Notes: generated from the sequence alone by a model not told the origin. A stretch of 63,281 nt of DNA from Thermotogaceae bacterium (GCA_030445775.1 JASUTC010000003.1:1-63281), one strand, 5' to 3'; counted from the stretch's first letter, positions 1 to 9,575 are shown. Numbers and translations are program-made.

Positions 1-188
1 TGGCTTCAAGTAAATCTCCCATCATCACATTTATCACGCCGGATGTTGATAAAATGTATCACTATCTCATTGAAAAAGGTGTAGAGATCGAGAAGAAACC
101 TGAAAAGAACCCGTATTTTCCGATCTATCACTTTTTCCTCCAAGATCCCAATGGCTATACGGTGGAAATTCAAAAATTCTTAGATTAG
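1..188 (+). CDS. VOC-family (glyoxalase-like) protein, C-terminal fragment
   Basis: The window opens inside this gene; reading from base 3 gives about 61 residues to a TAG at 186-188. The end carries the DPNGYTVEI pattern typical of the last strand of vicinal-oxygen-chelate domains (glyoxalase I, dioxygenases, fosfomycin-resistance proteins), where the Glu is usually a metal ligand. The start and the N-terminal half lie outside the window, so the substrate cannot be judged. It runs towards the minus-strand glycosylase gene with only 15 bases between the stops, and no clear terminator is visible there. Confidence 0.7.
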   Translation, partial: ASSKSPIITFITPDVDKMYHYLIEKGVEIEKKPEKNPYFPIYHFFLQDPNGYTVEIQKFLD

Positions 189-203
189 GGACTGCTGATT
201 TAA

Positions 204-902
204 TCAAACGACTAATACTTGACAGGCTTCATGACAAGATTCTTTCAGGATGCACGCTTCACAAAGAGGTTTGCTTTTACAGACCTCTTTGGAGTGTTTA
301 ACGATGAGGGCATGAAATTCATTGTAAAGCTGCAATTCGTTCGGCAAGAGTTTTTCAAAAAAACACTTTAATTCATCATAAGTAATTCTTTTCATCCAGT
401 CCCACTTGGGATTGAGCCGGGAAAAGAGCCTTCTGGTATATGCATCGACTACAAAAGTCCTTTTTTCAAGTGCATAAAGAAGAATACTATCTGCCGTTTC
501 AGGGCCAATTCCGTTTATCTCAAGCAGTTCTTCTCTTAAAGATTCAATAGGTTCTTTTCGCATGGAATAGAAATCAAGTTCTTTTTTCATCAAAAAATCC
601 AAAAAGTTCTTCAGACGTTTGGCTTTTATATTATAATAACCTGCTTGAACGATTAAAGATGCCAATCTCTTTTCGCTTGCCAGATACATTTTTCGAGGTT
701 CTAAGAGTCTTTCCTCTTTCAAGCTTTTAATGGCTTTCTTGACGTTAAACCACTGAGTATTTTGAGTTAATATAGCTCCAACCATTATCTCAAAAATACT
801 ATCACCTGGCCACCAATTCTGCTTTCCATATCTATTATAAAGATTTTCGTAGATATTGATAAAAAAATCTTTATCTAGTTGTTCCTGATTTTTCTTTGTC
901 AA
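204..902 (-). CDS. Endonuclease III-like DNA glycosylase (HhH-GPD, Fe-S)
   Basis: Helix-hairpin-helix base-excision glycosylase of the Nth superfamily, 232 aa from the chosen start. The hairpin is seen as LEINGIGPETADSILLYAL with the catalytic-region Asp following in FVVDAYTRRL. The C-terminus has four cysteines spaced C-X5-C-X2-C-X5-C, close to the [4Fe-4S] loop of endonuclease III. The position where Nth has its catalytic Lys (GxGxKTA) reads GIGPETA, so this is probably a monofunctional or divergent member, as in the endonuclease III-related subgroup. I chose the TTG at 902 because it overlaps the upstream GNAT stop as TTGA, a coupling layout; the frame stays open to 953. The damage recognised is unknown. 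Confidence 0.8.
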   Translation of the reverse strand: MTKKNQEQLDKDFFINIYENLYNRYGKQNWWPGDSIFEIMVGAILTQNTQWFNVKKAIKSLKEERLLEPRKMYLASEKRLASLIVQAGYYNIKAKRLKNFLDFLMKKELDFYSMRKEPIESLREELLEINGIGPETADSILLYALEKRTFVVDAYTRRLFSRLNPKWDWMKRITYDELKCFFEKLLPNELQLYNEFHALIVKHSKEVCKSKPLCEACILKESCHEACQVLVV

Positions 903-1756
903 CGAAGGTTCAACTCCATCTCTATTTGTTTGAAGAGGATTTCTGCGTTGCAACCAACTAAATTTTCAAAAAGATCATCATTTTCAGGAACGTTTGTAAT
1001 AAGACATTTTGTCTTATTGGTTTTGGTTCTGAGAAATCGTTTTACATCCTGGATGATTTGCTTTAAATCATAATCGGGATTGACAGTGTAGGTGTCAATG
1101 ATATAGGCATTGTCGGTATTTTCACCCCATACCAAATAACCAATGGGATGACCCTTATCACTCTTATCATAAATCACTTCTTTATAATATCTGTCCCCTG
1201 AATTACCTAAGGCTGAAGGCATACGCTGCCAATTCAGATGTCTATGAAAAATATTGTTGGCTTGAAGAGATAATTCATGGATAATATGGGTATTGCTATT
1301 TTTATATCGGTACACTTCGGGACTAAAATCATTTAAATCCAACAACAGAGAAAAGAGTTTGCGTTCGTGTGAAAAACCCTGCTTCTCATAAAATCTGACA
1401 GCTCTTTTGTCGCTCTCAATCACCTCGAGCATTACGCTTTCGATCTTTTTCCACTTCAAATTCTCTAATGTGTGCTGAAGCAATAATTCAGCACAACCGG
1501 TCCCCCTGAAGTCATTTTTTACTCCCATTGAATCTATTCTTGCCCGATCATTATTTTTGGCAATGACAATAAACCCTACAGGAATGGAATCTTTAAAGAG
1601 AAAAAATGAATCTTCCAAAGAAATCCGATTCTCTATCATATCCATTTCAAATTCTCTTTCAGTCCAATTTACAGGAATAGGGTAATCATCAAACACCTCG
1701 TTTATCAGTGCTAACAGTGTACTTATTTGATTTTTTTGAATTACTTTGACTTCCAT
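899..1756 (-). CDS. GNAT-family N-acetyltransferase, long form
   Basis: 285 aa. The N-terminal about 150 residues form a GNAT fold: strand 4 and the acetyl-CoA pyrophosphate loop appear as SMGVKNDFRGTGCAELLL (pattern V-x5-RGxG), followed by a FYEKQGF motif near residue 130. The C-terminal half is not a recognisable second active GNAT, but its size and a strand-rich pattern (GYLVWGE, AYIIDTYTV) suggest a degenerate repeat, as in tandem GNAT proteins. Start: ATG at 1756 follows AAGGGGG at a good distance; an upstream in-frame ATG at 1774 lacks a ribosome site. It is first in a two-gene minus operon with the glycosylase. Acceptor substrate unknown. Confidence 0.75.
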   Translation of the reverse strand: MEVKVIQKNQISTLLALINEVFDDYPIPVNWTEREFEMDMIENRISLEDSFFLFKDSIPVGFIVIAKNNDRARIDSMGVKNDFRGTGCAELLLQHTLENLKWKKIESVMLEVIESDKRAVRFYEKQGFSHERKLFSLLLDLNDFSPEVYRYKNSNTHIIHELSLQANNIFHRHLNWQRMPSALGNSGDRYYKEVIYDKSDKGHPIGYLVWGENTDNAYIIDTYTVNPDYDLKQIIQDVKRFLRTKTNKTKCLITNVPENDDLFENLVGCNAEILFKQIEMELNLR

Positions 1757-1850
1757 AAAAATCCCCCTTAACATGATTGATGAAATTCCATTTTAATTGT
1801 TGTTTTCAGAAAGAGTAAATACCGACTTCAAAATAAAGTATATCACGTTA

Positions 1851-1859
1851 TGGTATAAT
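1851..1859 (+). promoter_or_regulatory. Extended -10 promoter TGGTATAAT for the 1898-8313 run
   Basis: A perfect TATAAT at 1854-1859 preceded by TGG gives an extended -10, 39 bases before the TTG start at 1898. No good -35 is seen 16-18 bases upstream. The same TGGTATAAT occurs before recJ at 37341. Confidence 0.6.
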
Positions 1860-1897
1860 TTTTACAGATTTTAAACTGAACCATTTGGAGGCTAAAC

Positions 1898-2953
1898 TTG
1901 AATCAAAATCTTTTTTTAACCATTTTACTTCTTTTATGCTTTTCAGCTGTTCTTTTTGGAGAGCCGTTGGGATTATCGCTGGAGGCACAAAGATTAGACA
2001 TGATAAACGAGGAAAGTATCGATAATTTAATGGGCAAATGTATAAACTATCGTATTGATACACTCTACATTCCCATCGTTTCTTTTATGGAATCCCTTTA
2101 TGAATCAAGAATATTGCCCAGGAGTAATGTGCTGATCAACAACGAAAGCATGTTGACCTTTGACCCCCTTGCATATGCCATGAAAAAGGGGGAGATATTT
2201 GGAATAAGGATTATTCCGGTGGTGGATTTACTCACGGTTTGGCCATCTCAGGATTTACCCAATAACCCCCTCCATTTGTCCAAAAAACAGCCGGATTGGT
2301 TAAGTAGGAATTCAGAGGGCAAATTATTGTACAATCCGGTATTATTAGATCCCGGAGCACCACAAGTCCAAAATTTTATTATTGCTTTGGTAAAAGAAAT
2401 TCTAATTCATTATAAACCCTCTCAACTGGCCTTTTCAAATTTCTATTATCCAAATCCCGAATATGGCTATAATCCATATGCACTAAAGGAATATGAACAA
2501 TATTTGCGGGATAATCATTCACAGATTGCCAATTTTAACAACTTCAGACAAGATACCCTTAATAAACTCATGGTGCGTTTAGATGCACTTGTTCAGACGT
2601 TAGGATTGACTACACGCTTACTCGTCTATCATACCAGTAATTATGAAAATTCTCTCTCTCAGCACTTTCAAGACTGGGTATACTGGTTAAATTCAGATTA
2701 TGTCGATACGGGGATTATGTGGTACTGGTTCACTGACAAAAAAAACGTTGCTCATGATACACAATGGGCACTGGAGCATATAAAGGGTCAAAGGATAATC
2801 CCGGCTTTTTCACCGGATGCTTTACAGTATTCACAGTTTTTGGTAGTAATGAATACAATCCTTGATTTTCCCGTCTCGGGAATAATGGTCGACACTGTCG
2901 ATTCAAGTTTACTGGAAATACTAAATAACAATGAAGTGGGGATACCAAGATGA
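1898..2953 (+). CDS. Exported GHL10/DUF187-like (beta/alpha)8 protein
   Basis: 351 aa, TTG start at 1898 supported by GGAGG at 1887-1891. A signal peptide is visible (hydrophobic residues 5-20, small residues before EPLG). The body resembles the glycosyl-hydrolase-like GHL10 family (YngK group): a DTLYIPI strand, an FDPLAYAMKKG segment, a LDPGAPQVQNF segment and a YYPNPEYGYNP segment, matching the family pattern of 'dP..pevr.yi' followed by 'fDd.fYP'. The catalytic Asp expected before the YP motif is replaced here (FSNFYYP), so it may be an inactive or binding version. It is first of five closely packed genes; its stop overlaps the rhomboid ATG (ATGA). Target polysaccharide unknown. Confidence 0.6.
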   Translation: MNQNLFLTILLLLCFSAVLFGEPLGLSLEAQRLDMINEESIDNLMGKCINYRIDTLYIPIVSFMESLYESRILPRSNVLINNESMLTFDPLAYAMKKGEIFGIRIIPVVDLLTVWPSQDLPNNPLHLSKKQPDWLSRNSEGKLLYNPVLLDPGAPQVQNFIIALVKEILIHYKPSQLAFSNFYYPNPEYGYNPYALKEYEQYLRDNHSQIANFNNFRQDTLNKLMVRLDALVQTLGLTTRLLVYHTSNYENSLSQHFQDWVYWLNSDYVDTGIMWYWFTDKKNVAHDTQWALEHIKGQRIIPAFSPDALQYSQFLVVMNTILDFPVSGIMVDTVDSSLLEILNNNEVGIPR

Positions 2954-3927
2954 ATTATACCAATCGCAATCGTTTTGTCTTTTTGTTTGAACAGGCTCCA
3001 ATGACTATATCCATTCTCATTTTAAATGCAGTTATGTATTTATTAACGGTTATTTTGGGATCGGGAAATATTTGGAATGGGGGATCAACCGGAACGCTGA
3101 TACAATTTGGCGCCCAATACGGACCACTAGTGGCCAGTGGAGAATGGTACAGACTAATAACCGCAAACTTCCTTCATGGTGGGTTAATGCATATTTTTTT
3201 CAACTCCTATGCCCTGTTCTACTTTGGTATTGTTGTGGAAAAGATCTATTCATCTCAAAAGTTTATTTTCATTTATCTCATAACGGGCGTCATGGGAAAT
3301 CTGTTAACTCAGATTTTTTACACGAATGTCCCATCTGTTGGAGCAAGTGGTGCAATATTTGGTTTGGTGGGACTTATGTTTTCTGCCGGAATCAACGGAA
3401 ATATGCGTGGAAGATTAAGCGGCTTCTCAGGTACCGCTTTACTGCCAATGATATTAATCAACCTTTTCTTGGGTTTTACCACTCCGGGAATTAATAATGT
3501 TGCTCATATCGGTGGGTTGGGTACCGGCTTTTTACTCGGTTTTCTAATCTCACCCAATCCGGAGTTCCGGATTTGGCAAAAAAGACTCTGGTTAACTGTG
3601 AAATATGTTTGTATCATCGTGATCATTCTCAGCATTGCCCTAAATTTCATCAACTTCACTCCTTCAGTAGAAAAAGTGATAACTTTTCACAACACCTATA
3701 TTAGAGTGTTATCTGATTTATCAACTTCCTCTGATAAGACAAGATATGCCTATTATCTCAATTTATTAGAACCATTTGATTCGAAAACACGACATTTAAA
3801 AGATCAAATTGAAAAATATATCAACACCAATGGCAGTTTACCCACATTATCTGAAATCTCTTCGGAATTTAAAACTTGGCAGAAAGAGGTGCTGGAAAAA
3901 TACGACCTTCAGTTACAATCCGAATAA
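2950..3927 (+). CDS. Rhomboid-family intramembrane serine protease
   Basis: 325 aa. The rhomboid core covers residues about 15-205: the loop HGGLMHIFFNSYAL, the nucleophile motif GASGAIFG (Ser about 133) and the partner His in NVAHIGGLGTGFLLG (about 186), with six or seven hydrophobic segments. A further membrane segment (about 218-238) and a soluble tail of about 85 residues follow. Rhomboids cut transmembrane substrates inside the bilayer. The ATG overlaps the stop of the upstream gene, so translation is probably coupled. The flanking genes encode exported proteins, which may be relevant to substrate choice, but no substrate can be named. Confidence 0.92.
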   Translation: MNYTNRNRFVFLFEQAPMTISILILNAVMYLLTVILGSGNIWNGGSTGTLIQFGAQYGPLVASGEWYRLITANFLHGGLMHIFFNSYALFYFGIVVEKIYSSQKFIFIYLITGVMGNLLTQIFYTNVPSVGASGAIFGLVGLMFSAGINGNMRGRLSGFSGTALLPMILINLFLGFTTPGINNVAHIGGLGTGFLLGFLISPNPEFRIWQKRLWLTVKYVCIIVIILSIALNFINFTPSVEKVITFHNTYIRVLSDLSTSSDKTRYAYYLNLLEPFDSKTRHLKDQIEKYINTNGSLPTLSEISSEFKTWQKEVLEKYDLQLQSE

Positions 3928-4985
3928 TTATAATAATATTATTAATGACGGCGAGTAACGTTTTTTCACTGTCATTAGTTCATAAAAACGATATCCAAAT
4001 TGGCGGTAAACCCGTCCATTTTTTTTTGGATGAGATTTACCAAAGGATTTTTGTTATCGATTATCAAAATGAAAATATTAAAGTCATTGATGCTCAAACT
4101 GAAGCAATTACAAATATCTTGGAAAAATCCTCTTATCCTGTATTTTGTTCTTTTTCAAAATCATATGTGATTGTATCCGACTTTTGGGGACATAAAATCG
4201 ATTTTTATCAAAGAGATGATTTATCCTTTTCACATTCTGTAAATACAAGAAACGGTCCGGCATACTCGATTGTAAAAGACGATTTGCTTTATTTTGTTTC
4301 TCAAAGGGACTATTTTTTTCAAGTACTTGATATTGAAAGAAGAGGGATCTACCAGGAATTTGAATTAACGGGACGTGTACCCAAATTCTACATCTATGAT
4401 GGGCTTGTCATTCTTCCCTATTATGATAATTATCATACCTGGTCCAGAGACTATGAACTCAAAAATTCAATCAGCATCATTAACCTTTCATCCTTATACC
4501 GTTGGGATATAGAAGGCCTTGTTAAAAAACCTTTATCAGTTTTAAGACTCAAAGAAGGTCGTTATGCTATCAGTGGGTATCTTGATAATGGCATATACGA
4601 AATTAAATGGGGTAGTATGGACACAAAAACACTTGTAAATTGGCCAGATCACTCACATATTTTAGATATGACTTTGTTTCAAAATAATATACTTGTTCCT
4701 TCTATGAGTGACGAGAAGTTGCTTGTCTACGATTTTGATAAAAATACGCTAAAACGCATTGATTGCGCTAAAGGTGTTTTAGATATAGAGTTTTTTAATC
4801 AAGAAGGGATATTGCTTCTATCAAATTTTGATGAAATCCTACAGCTTTTTTCATCAAAGTATGAACTACTTGAAGAGCATAAAGTTGGAAAGTACCCAAT
4901 TAAACTGCTCATTGACAAGGAAAGATTATATGTCTTATGCATGGATAGTGCTGAAATCAACATTTTTAACATTATAAAGGAATGA
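3876..4985 (+). CDS. Exported beta-propeller-like protein, function unknown
   Basis: 369 aa if read from the TTG at 3876, which overlaps the rhomboid gene by 52 bases. After a few residues there is a strongly hydrophobic stretch (IRIIIIILLMTASNVFS) that looks like a signal peptide. The only ATG in this region (3945) would destroy it, so the start is unsure. The mature part shows repeated blade-like units with patterns such as 'vfviDyqnenikviDaqt' and 'lyvlcmdsaeinifni', consistent with an NHL/YVTN-type propeller. It has no catalytic motif. It is encoded between rhomboid and mnmA with 7 bases to mnmA. I do not recognise a named family. Confidence 0.55.
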   Translation: MAERGAGKIRPSVTIRIIIIILLMTASNVFSLSLVHKNDIQIGGKPVHFFLDEIYQRIFVIDYQNENIKVIDAQTEAITNILEKSSYPVFCSFSKSYVIVSDFWGHKIDFYQRDDLSFSHSVNTRNGPAYSIVKDDLLYFVSQRDYFFQVLDIERRGIYQEFELTGRVPKFYIYDGLVILPYYDNYHTWSRDYELKNSISIINLSSLYRWDIEGLVKKPLSVLRLKEGRYAISGYLDNGIYEIKWGSMDTKTLVNWPDHSHILDMTLFQNNILVPSMSDEKLLVYDFDKNTLKRIDCAKGVLDIEFFNQEGILLLSNFDEILQLFSSKYELLEEHKVGKYPIKLLIDKERLYVLCMDSAEINIFNIIKE

Positions 4986-4992
4986 TGAATAA

Positions 4993-6066
4993 ATGAAAAA
5001 GACCGTTATTTTAGCTATGAGCGGAGGGGTAGACAGTTCGGCTGCTTTAAGTCTTCTAATAGAAAGGGGGGATATAGTCAAAGGCGTCACGATGCAAAAT
5101 GGTTATCTTTCTTCTGAAGAATTGTCAAAAGCAGAACAAGTTGCCAAAAAATTTAATGTTGACTGGGAAATTTTATCTGTAGAAAAAGAGTTCGAAGATA
5201 AAGTGATTAACCCATTTATTGATGATTACAATAAAGGATTAACCCCTAATCCCTGTGCAATATGCAATAAAACCATAAAGTTTGGTTTTCTTTTTGATAT
5301 TATGCAACAAAGATACCCTGATTCGTTTTATGCGACCGGACATTATGCCATTATCACTAAAGAACAAGATTCCTTTTTTATCAAAGAAGCGAGGGATACA
5401 AGAAAAGATCAAAGTTATTTTCTCGGAATGATAAGGCCTGAAATATTACCCCGCTTAATTTTCCCCGTCGGTGATTATCTAAAAACTGAGGTAATCGAAT
5501 ATGCCAAAAAAAGAGGGATTATTTCGGGCCATGTATCAGAAAGCCAAGACATTTGCTTCATACAGGATAATGATTATAAAAGCTTTCTTATCAGTAACGG
5601 TATCAAAGAAAAAAAAGGAGAAATCATTCATGAGAACGGAGAATTGTTAGGTTTTCACAATGGAATCTTTAATTATACAATCGGACAAAGGCGTGGATTA
5701 GGAATCTCATATACCGAAAAACTGTTCGTTAAAGAAATCATACCTGAAACAAATACTATTGTATTGGCCTCTTTAAAAAACATGCATAGTAAAGTACTCC
5801 GCGCCTCAAATCTCAACAGATTTATCACTAGCGAGCAAATTTTTGATTTTTCAAAAAAAATGTTAAAATGCAAAGTAAAAAGTGGCAGTCAGAAGTTTGA
5901 TTGCGATATTAAAATGCAGGAAGGCGAAATGAGAGTCTTTTTCAAAGACGACATTTTTGCAGTCACACCCGGGCAATTATGTGTCATTTATAATGATGAA
6001 GGATTGATCGTGTTAAGCGGTATTATTGAAAAGAATATTGATCAAAAAAACGGAACGATTATTTAG
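4993..6066 (+). CDS. mnmA: tRNA-specific 2-thiouridylase MnmA
   Basis: 357 aa, the usual family length. It thiolates U34 of tRNA-Lys, -Glu and -Gln using sulfur relayed from a cysteine desulfurase. Seen: the ATP pyrophosphatase P-loop AMSGGVDSS near the N-terminus, the first catalytic Cys in NPCAICNKTIKFG, the GHYA motif, the second catalytic Cys in SQDICFIQ, and the IGQRRGLGI motif. ATG at 4993 with AAGGA upstream. The family usually has Asn-Asp-Asp-containing loops before NPC; here the segment reads PFIDDYNKGLTPNPC, as expected. The stop TAG lies directly against the ATG of the HD-GYP gene. Confidence 0.96.
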   Translation: MKKTVILAMSGGVDSSAALSLLIERGDIVKGVTMQNGYLSSEELSKAEQVAKKFNVDWEILSVEKEFEDKVINPFIDDYNKGLTPNPCAICNKTIKFGFLFDIMQQRYPDSFYATGHYAIITKEQDSFFIKEARDTRKDQSYFLGMIRPEILPRLIFPVGDYLKTEVIEYAKKRGIISGHVSESQDICFIQDNDYKSFLISNGIKEKKGEIIHENGELLGFHNGIFNYTIGQRRGLGISYTEKLFVKEIIPETNTIVLASLKNMHSKVLRASNLNRFITSEQIFDFSKKMLKCKVKSGSQKFDCDIKMQEGEMRVFFKDDIFAVTPGQLCVIYNDEGLIVLSGIIEKNIDQKNGTII

Positions 6067-8313
6067 ATGATTCAGGATAAAACATTGAAATACAAGCATT
6101 ATCTTCTAAAGAGATTGCTTGTGTTCATCATTTCTTTTACAGTTGCTATATCATTACTTTTTACTGTTGGTTTCTTTATGATCCAATCAAACAAAACCAA
6201 ATCAACTGGCATGGAAATCATAAAAATTCATACTCAAAACATTCAAACATGGCTTCAAAGCAGGAAAATTGAATTAGAAAGTATCATTCAAACGCTTGGC
6301 ACGAATATTAACACACATGATCCGTTAAACGAAAATTTGATAAGAACTTGCAAAGAACGACCGGGTTATTTTGAAACCATTTTTATATCGGATTTAGAGG
6401 GCAGGACAAACGATTGTTTCAAAGAAAATCATACAATCACCAATCGGGATTATTTTCATCGTATTGTTCAAAATAACGAAGAATTTGTAATAAGTGACCC
6501 ATTATTATCTAAAACCAACAACAAACCATCAATTGTCATTGCGACCCGCTTGAGCGAAAAAGATGAACAACTGAAAGGTTTATTCGGTGCAACCATCAAT
6601 TTAAGCATCATCGAAGATTTTCTTAAACAAGTAAACATTGATGATCTTGGAACAGCTGTTTTAATCAATAACGAAGGCCAATTCGTCGCTCATTCTCAAC
6701 TCACCTATTCAATGGAAAATGTCAGCCAATACATTCAAAACATCCCTCCAAGGATAATGGAAGAAATCTTAACATCTCAAAATGGCGTAATAGATTACAC
6801 ATCTGAACAGACAAAGGGTGCAAAGGAACTACTGTTTTTTGAAACACTTGACACAATGCCCAACTGGAAGATGCTCATTCACATCCCCAAGCGGGCATTT
6901 TATTCAGAAATCATCCAAATTACCGTCATTGCATGGAGTCTATTATTTGCATCGATCATCTTGGTGATCATCTTAATGATGCGTGCCAGCAAAAAAATTA
7001 CCGAACCTTTGGAAACAGCTGTGTCTGAAATTAATCGATTCAATCTTAAAAATTTGGAAATATCATTGCCAAAAACAAAAATCAAAGAAATCAATCAGTT
7101 GACGAATACCTTCACAAAGATGTCAAAAGAACTGAAACATTCAATCCATGAATCCAAAAGGTCTCAAGATGAGTTAGCAGCCGCTTATGAAGAATTAAGT
7201 GCAACCAATGAGGACCTTGAACAATCGTATCAGCAATTGGAAAAAATGTCACATAATTTGGAGGAAATCTTTGAAACGGCGACTCAGATTAATCAAGCCG
7301 GTTTAAAATCCGAAGAAGAATATTTGGATTTTTTATTGAAAATGTTAATAGATATCATCGATAGCGCTGAATACGGCAGTGTGGCTTTGTTTGAAAACGA
7401 TAAATGGCGTTTTGTTTCAGCAAAAGGGCATGATCTACAGAAACTGCAACAAATTGACCTGGATAAAGCCTATCATATCAAGACTGAGTCAGTTAAACAA
7501 ATTAATAACATCCTTTCAAATGTTTCGAGAATGCCTGAAGAAAAAATGAAAGAACTTATCAATGCAAGTAAACCTATCGGACATACGATGATCTCCGAAT
7601 TGAAATTTAGAAATACAGTAGTTGGAACAATATCCATCGATTCTCCGCCTGAGGCAAGCCCTTTTACCGAAGCAGATTTAAGGGTTTTTGAGGCATTTAC
7701 TAATTTTGCCACAGCTTTTTTAGGCTTAAAAAGACTATTTAAAGCCCAAACCCAGTTCCAACATCAATTGATTCTCGCCATGATTAAGATTTTGGAAATT
7801 CACGATCCCTATACAAAAGGGCATTCAGAAAAGGTTGGACTCTTATCAGCAGAAATCGCCCGTGAAATGAATTTTGACGAGGAAGAAATCAACGAAATTT
7901 TTGGTGCCGGTTTGGTACATGATATTGGAAAAATTAACATACCCAATACAATACTTTTAAAAGTCGGCAGGTTAACGAAAGAAGAATACGATGAGATTAA
8001 AAAGCACCCGGTTTGGGGTGCGGAAATACTGGATACATCAGAAAATATTGATGTTATTGTCAAGGCAGTACGTCACCATCATGAACGCTGGGATGGCCAT
8101 GGTTATCCTGATGGTCTTTCCAAAACAGACATTCCACTCTATTCCAGGATAATTGCAGTTGCAGATACTTATGACGCCATGACATCTGATAGATCCTACA
8201 AGAAAGCTGTTTCTAAAGACATTGCTATTGAAGAAATCAAAAATAACAGCGGTGAACAATTCGATCCTGAGATTGTAGAAATTTTTTGCCGAATTAAAGT
8301 TAAATCAAAATAA
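6067..8313 (+). CDS. Membrane sensor with Cache, HAMP, GAF and HD-GYP domains
   Basis: 748 aa, probable cyclic-di-GMP phosphodiesterase. Order: TM1 (about 18-38), extracytoplasmic Cache-type sensor (about 45-275), TM2 (about 283-303), HAMP (about 305-360), coiled coil (about 360-410), GAF (about 410-555), HD-GYP (about 565-740). The HD-GYP signature is intact: HDIGK (His about 618, Asp 619), HHERWDGHGYPDGL and the IAVADTYDAMTSDR segment. The start ATG directly follows the mnmA stop. A sensor tied to an HD-GYP output would lower c-di-GMP in response to an external ligand. No GGDEF protein is in the window. The ligand is unknown. Confidence 0.93.
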   Translation: MIQDKTLKYKHYLLKRLLVFIISFTVAISLLFTVGFFMIQSNKTKSTGMEIIKIHTQNIQTWLQSRKIELESIIQTLGTNINTHDPLNENLIRTCKERPGYFETIFISDLEGRTNDCFKENHTITNRDYFHRIVQNNEEFVISDPLLSKTNNKPSIVIATRLSEKDEQLKGLFGATINLSIIEDFLKQVNIDDLGTAVLINNEGQFVAHSQLTYSMENVSQYIQNIPPRIMEEILTSQNGVIDYTSEQTKGAKELLFFETLDTMPNWKMLIHIPKRAFYSEIIQITVIAWSLLFASIILVIILMMRASKKITEPLETAVSEINRFNLKNLEISLPKTKIKEINQLTNTFTKMSKELKHSIHESKRSQDELAAAYEELSATNEDLEQSYQQLEKMSHNLEEIFETATQINQAGLKSEEEYLDFLLKMLIDIIDSAEYGSVALFENDKWRFVSAKGHDLQKLQQIDLDKAYHIKTESVKQINNILSNVSRMPEEKMKELINASKPIGHTMISELKFRNTVVGTISIDSPPEASPFTEADLRVFEAFTNFATAFLGLKRLFKAQTQFQHQLILAMIKILEIHDPYTKGHSEKVGLLSAEIAREMNFDEEEINEIFGAGLVHDIGKINIPNTILLKVGRLTKEEYDEIKKHPVWGAEILDTSENIDVIVKAVRHHHERWDGHGYPDGLSKTDIPLYSRIIAVADTYDAMTSDRSYKKAVSKDIAIEEIKNNSGEQFDPEIVEIFCRIKVKSK

Positions 8314-8347
8314 AGATCAAGTAGTACGAAAAAAGGAGTGATATACT

Positions 8348-9469
8348 TTGGAAGTAACAAATACAATCTATGAAATAGCTAAAAATTATGAAACACCTTT
8401 TGTACTTTTGGATCCAAAACTCCTTGAAACAAATTACAAACGCCTTGCTTCAGTCATGGATAATTTAGAGATTTATTATGCTGTAAAAGCAAACAGTCAC
8501 CCGGAGATTATCAAAACCCTGTTTAATCAGGGATCACATTTTGATATTGCTTCCCGCGGTGAGATAGAATTACTGTTAAGCCTTGGTATCCCAGGTCAAC
8601 TCATGAGTTTTGGCAATACCATCAAAAAGGAAAAAGATATTGCGTTTGCTTATGAAAACAAGATTGAAATGTACTCTGTGGACAGTGAAATGGAACTTGA
8701 AAAGATTGCAAATAATGCACCCGGAAGTAAAGTTTATGCCCGCTTATTAATGAGTTCAGACGATTCAGATTGGCCGTTGTCAAAAAAATTCGGGACAGAT
8801 ATTGACCACGTCATTCAGCTGTTAGTCCATGCAAAAGGATTGGGATTAATCCCTTATGGTGTCTCTTTCCACGTAGGTTCCCAAACCTACAACAAATACA
8901 AGTGGAAGGAAGCAATTGTTCAGGCGGCAGAAATATTCTACCAATTAAAAGAGTACGAAAATATAGAATTGGAGATGATCAATCTTGGGGGTGGAATGCC
9001 AATTCAACACACAAGACCCATCCCACAAATTGAAGAAATAGGTCTGATGATAAAAGAATCCATAGAAGAATACTTTGCGGATGTCAAAAGACTCCGTGTG
9101 ATTGTAGAACCCGGAAGGTCCATGGTGGGTGATATAGGTGTTTTGGTCACTGAAGTCATTCTTCGCTCAAGAAAGCAAAAAGACAACTGGGTGTACATCG
9201 ATGCAGGTGTTTTCCACGGATTGCTGGAGACCATAGAAGATTTCCGATATGAAATCATTGTTGAAGGCAAAGAGGAAGAAGAAACAGGCATTTTCTCACT
9301 TGCGGGCCCTACTTGTGACAGTGTGGATACCATATATGATGAAGTGGAACTACCCGTTTCGATTACAATGGGAGATAAACTATACTTTAAAAATGCCGCT
9401 GCCTATACTGTCGAATACGGAACCACCTTTAACGGGATCAAACCGCCAAAAGCATATATTATACAGTAA
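8348..9469 (+). CDS. Ornithine/lysine/diaminopimelate decarboxylase family (fold type III PLP)
   Basis: 373 aa; TTG start at 8348 behind AAAGGAG. The PLP lysine is in YYAVKANSHP (Lys about 47), the phosphate-binding Gly-rich loop is INLGGGMP, the partner Glu is in VIVEPGRSMVG, and the catalytic Cys in GPTCDSVD (about 323). The short length, the GPTCDS motif and the KKFG segment fit the eukaryotic-type ornithine/lysine decarboxylases better than LysA, which is longer and has a different C-terminal motif. Likely product: putrescine or cadaverine for polyamine synthesis; which one cannot be read from sequence. It sits 34 bases after the HD-GYP gene and is followed by a strong terminator. Confidence 0.85.
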   Translation: MEVTNTIYEIAKNYETPFVLLDPKLLETNYKRLASVMDNLEIYYAVKANSHPEIIKTLFNQGSHFDIASRGEIELLLSLGIPGQLMSFGNTIKKEKDIAFAYENKIEMYSVDSEMELEKIANNAPGSKVYARLLMSSDDSDWPLSKKFGTDIDHVIQLLVHAKGLGLIPYGVSFHVGSQTYNKYKWKEAIVQAAEIFYQLKEYENIELEMINLGGGMPIQHTRPIPQIEEIGLMIKESIEEYFADVKRLRVIVEPGRSMVGDIGVLVTEVILRSRKQKDNWVYIDAGVFHGLLETIEDFRYEIIVEGKEEEETGIFSLAGPTCDSVDTIYDEVELPVSITMGDKLYFKNAAAYTVEYGTTFNGIKPPKAYIIQ

Positions 9470-9492
9470 AAGGGGGCAAAGCCCCCTTTTTT
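9470..9492 (+). terminator. Rho-independent terminator after the decarboxylase gene
   Basis: GGGGGC-AAA-GCCCCC (9472-9486), extended by flanking A/T pairs and followed by a run of six T. It begins at the base after the stop codon. Confidence 0.9.
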
Positions 9493-9575
9493 ATACTGAT
9501 TTTCCCCTAGATTCTACGATAATCTTTTTATACCCATCTTCGTTGACTAAATAAAATAAACGTATAGGCTCACAA

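Noticed and set aside
9004-9333. Long minus-strand frame opposite the decarboxylase gene
   Set aside because: Shadow of a well-supported gene; Ser/Thr/Pro-rich translation and no ribosome site.
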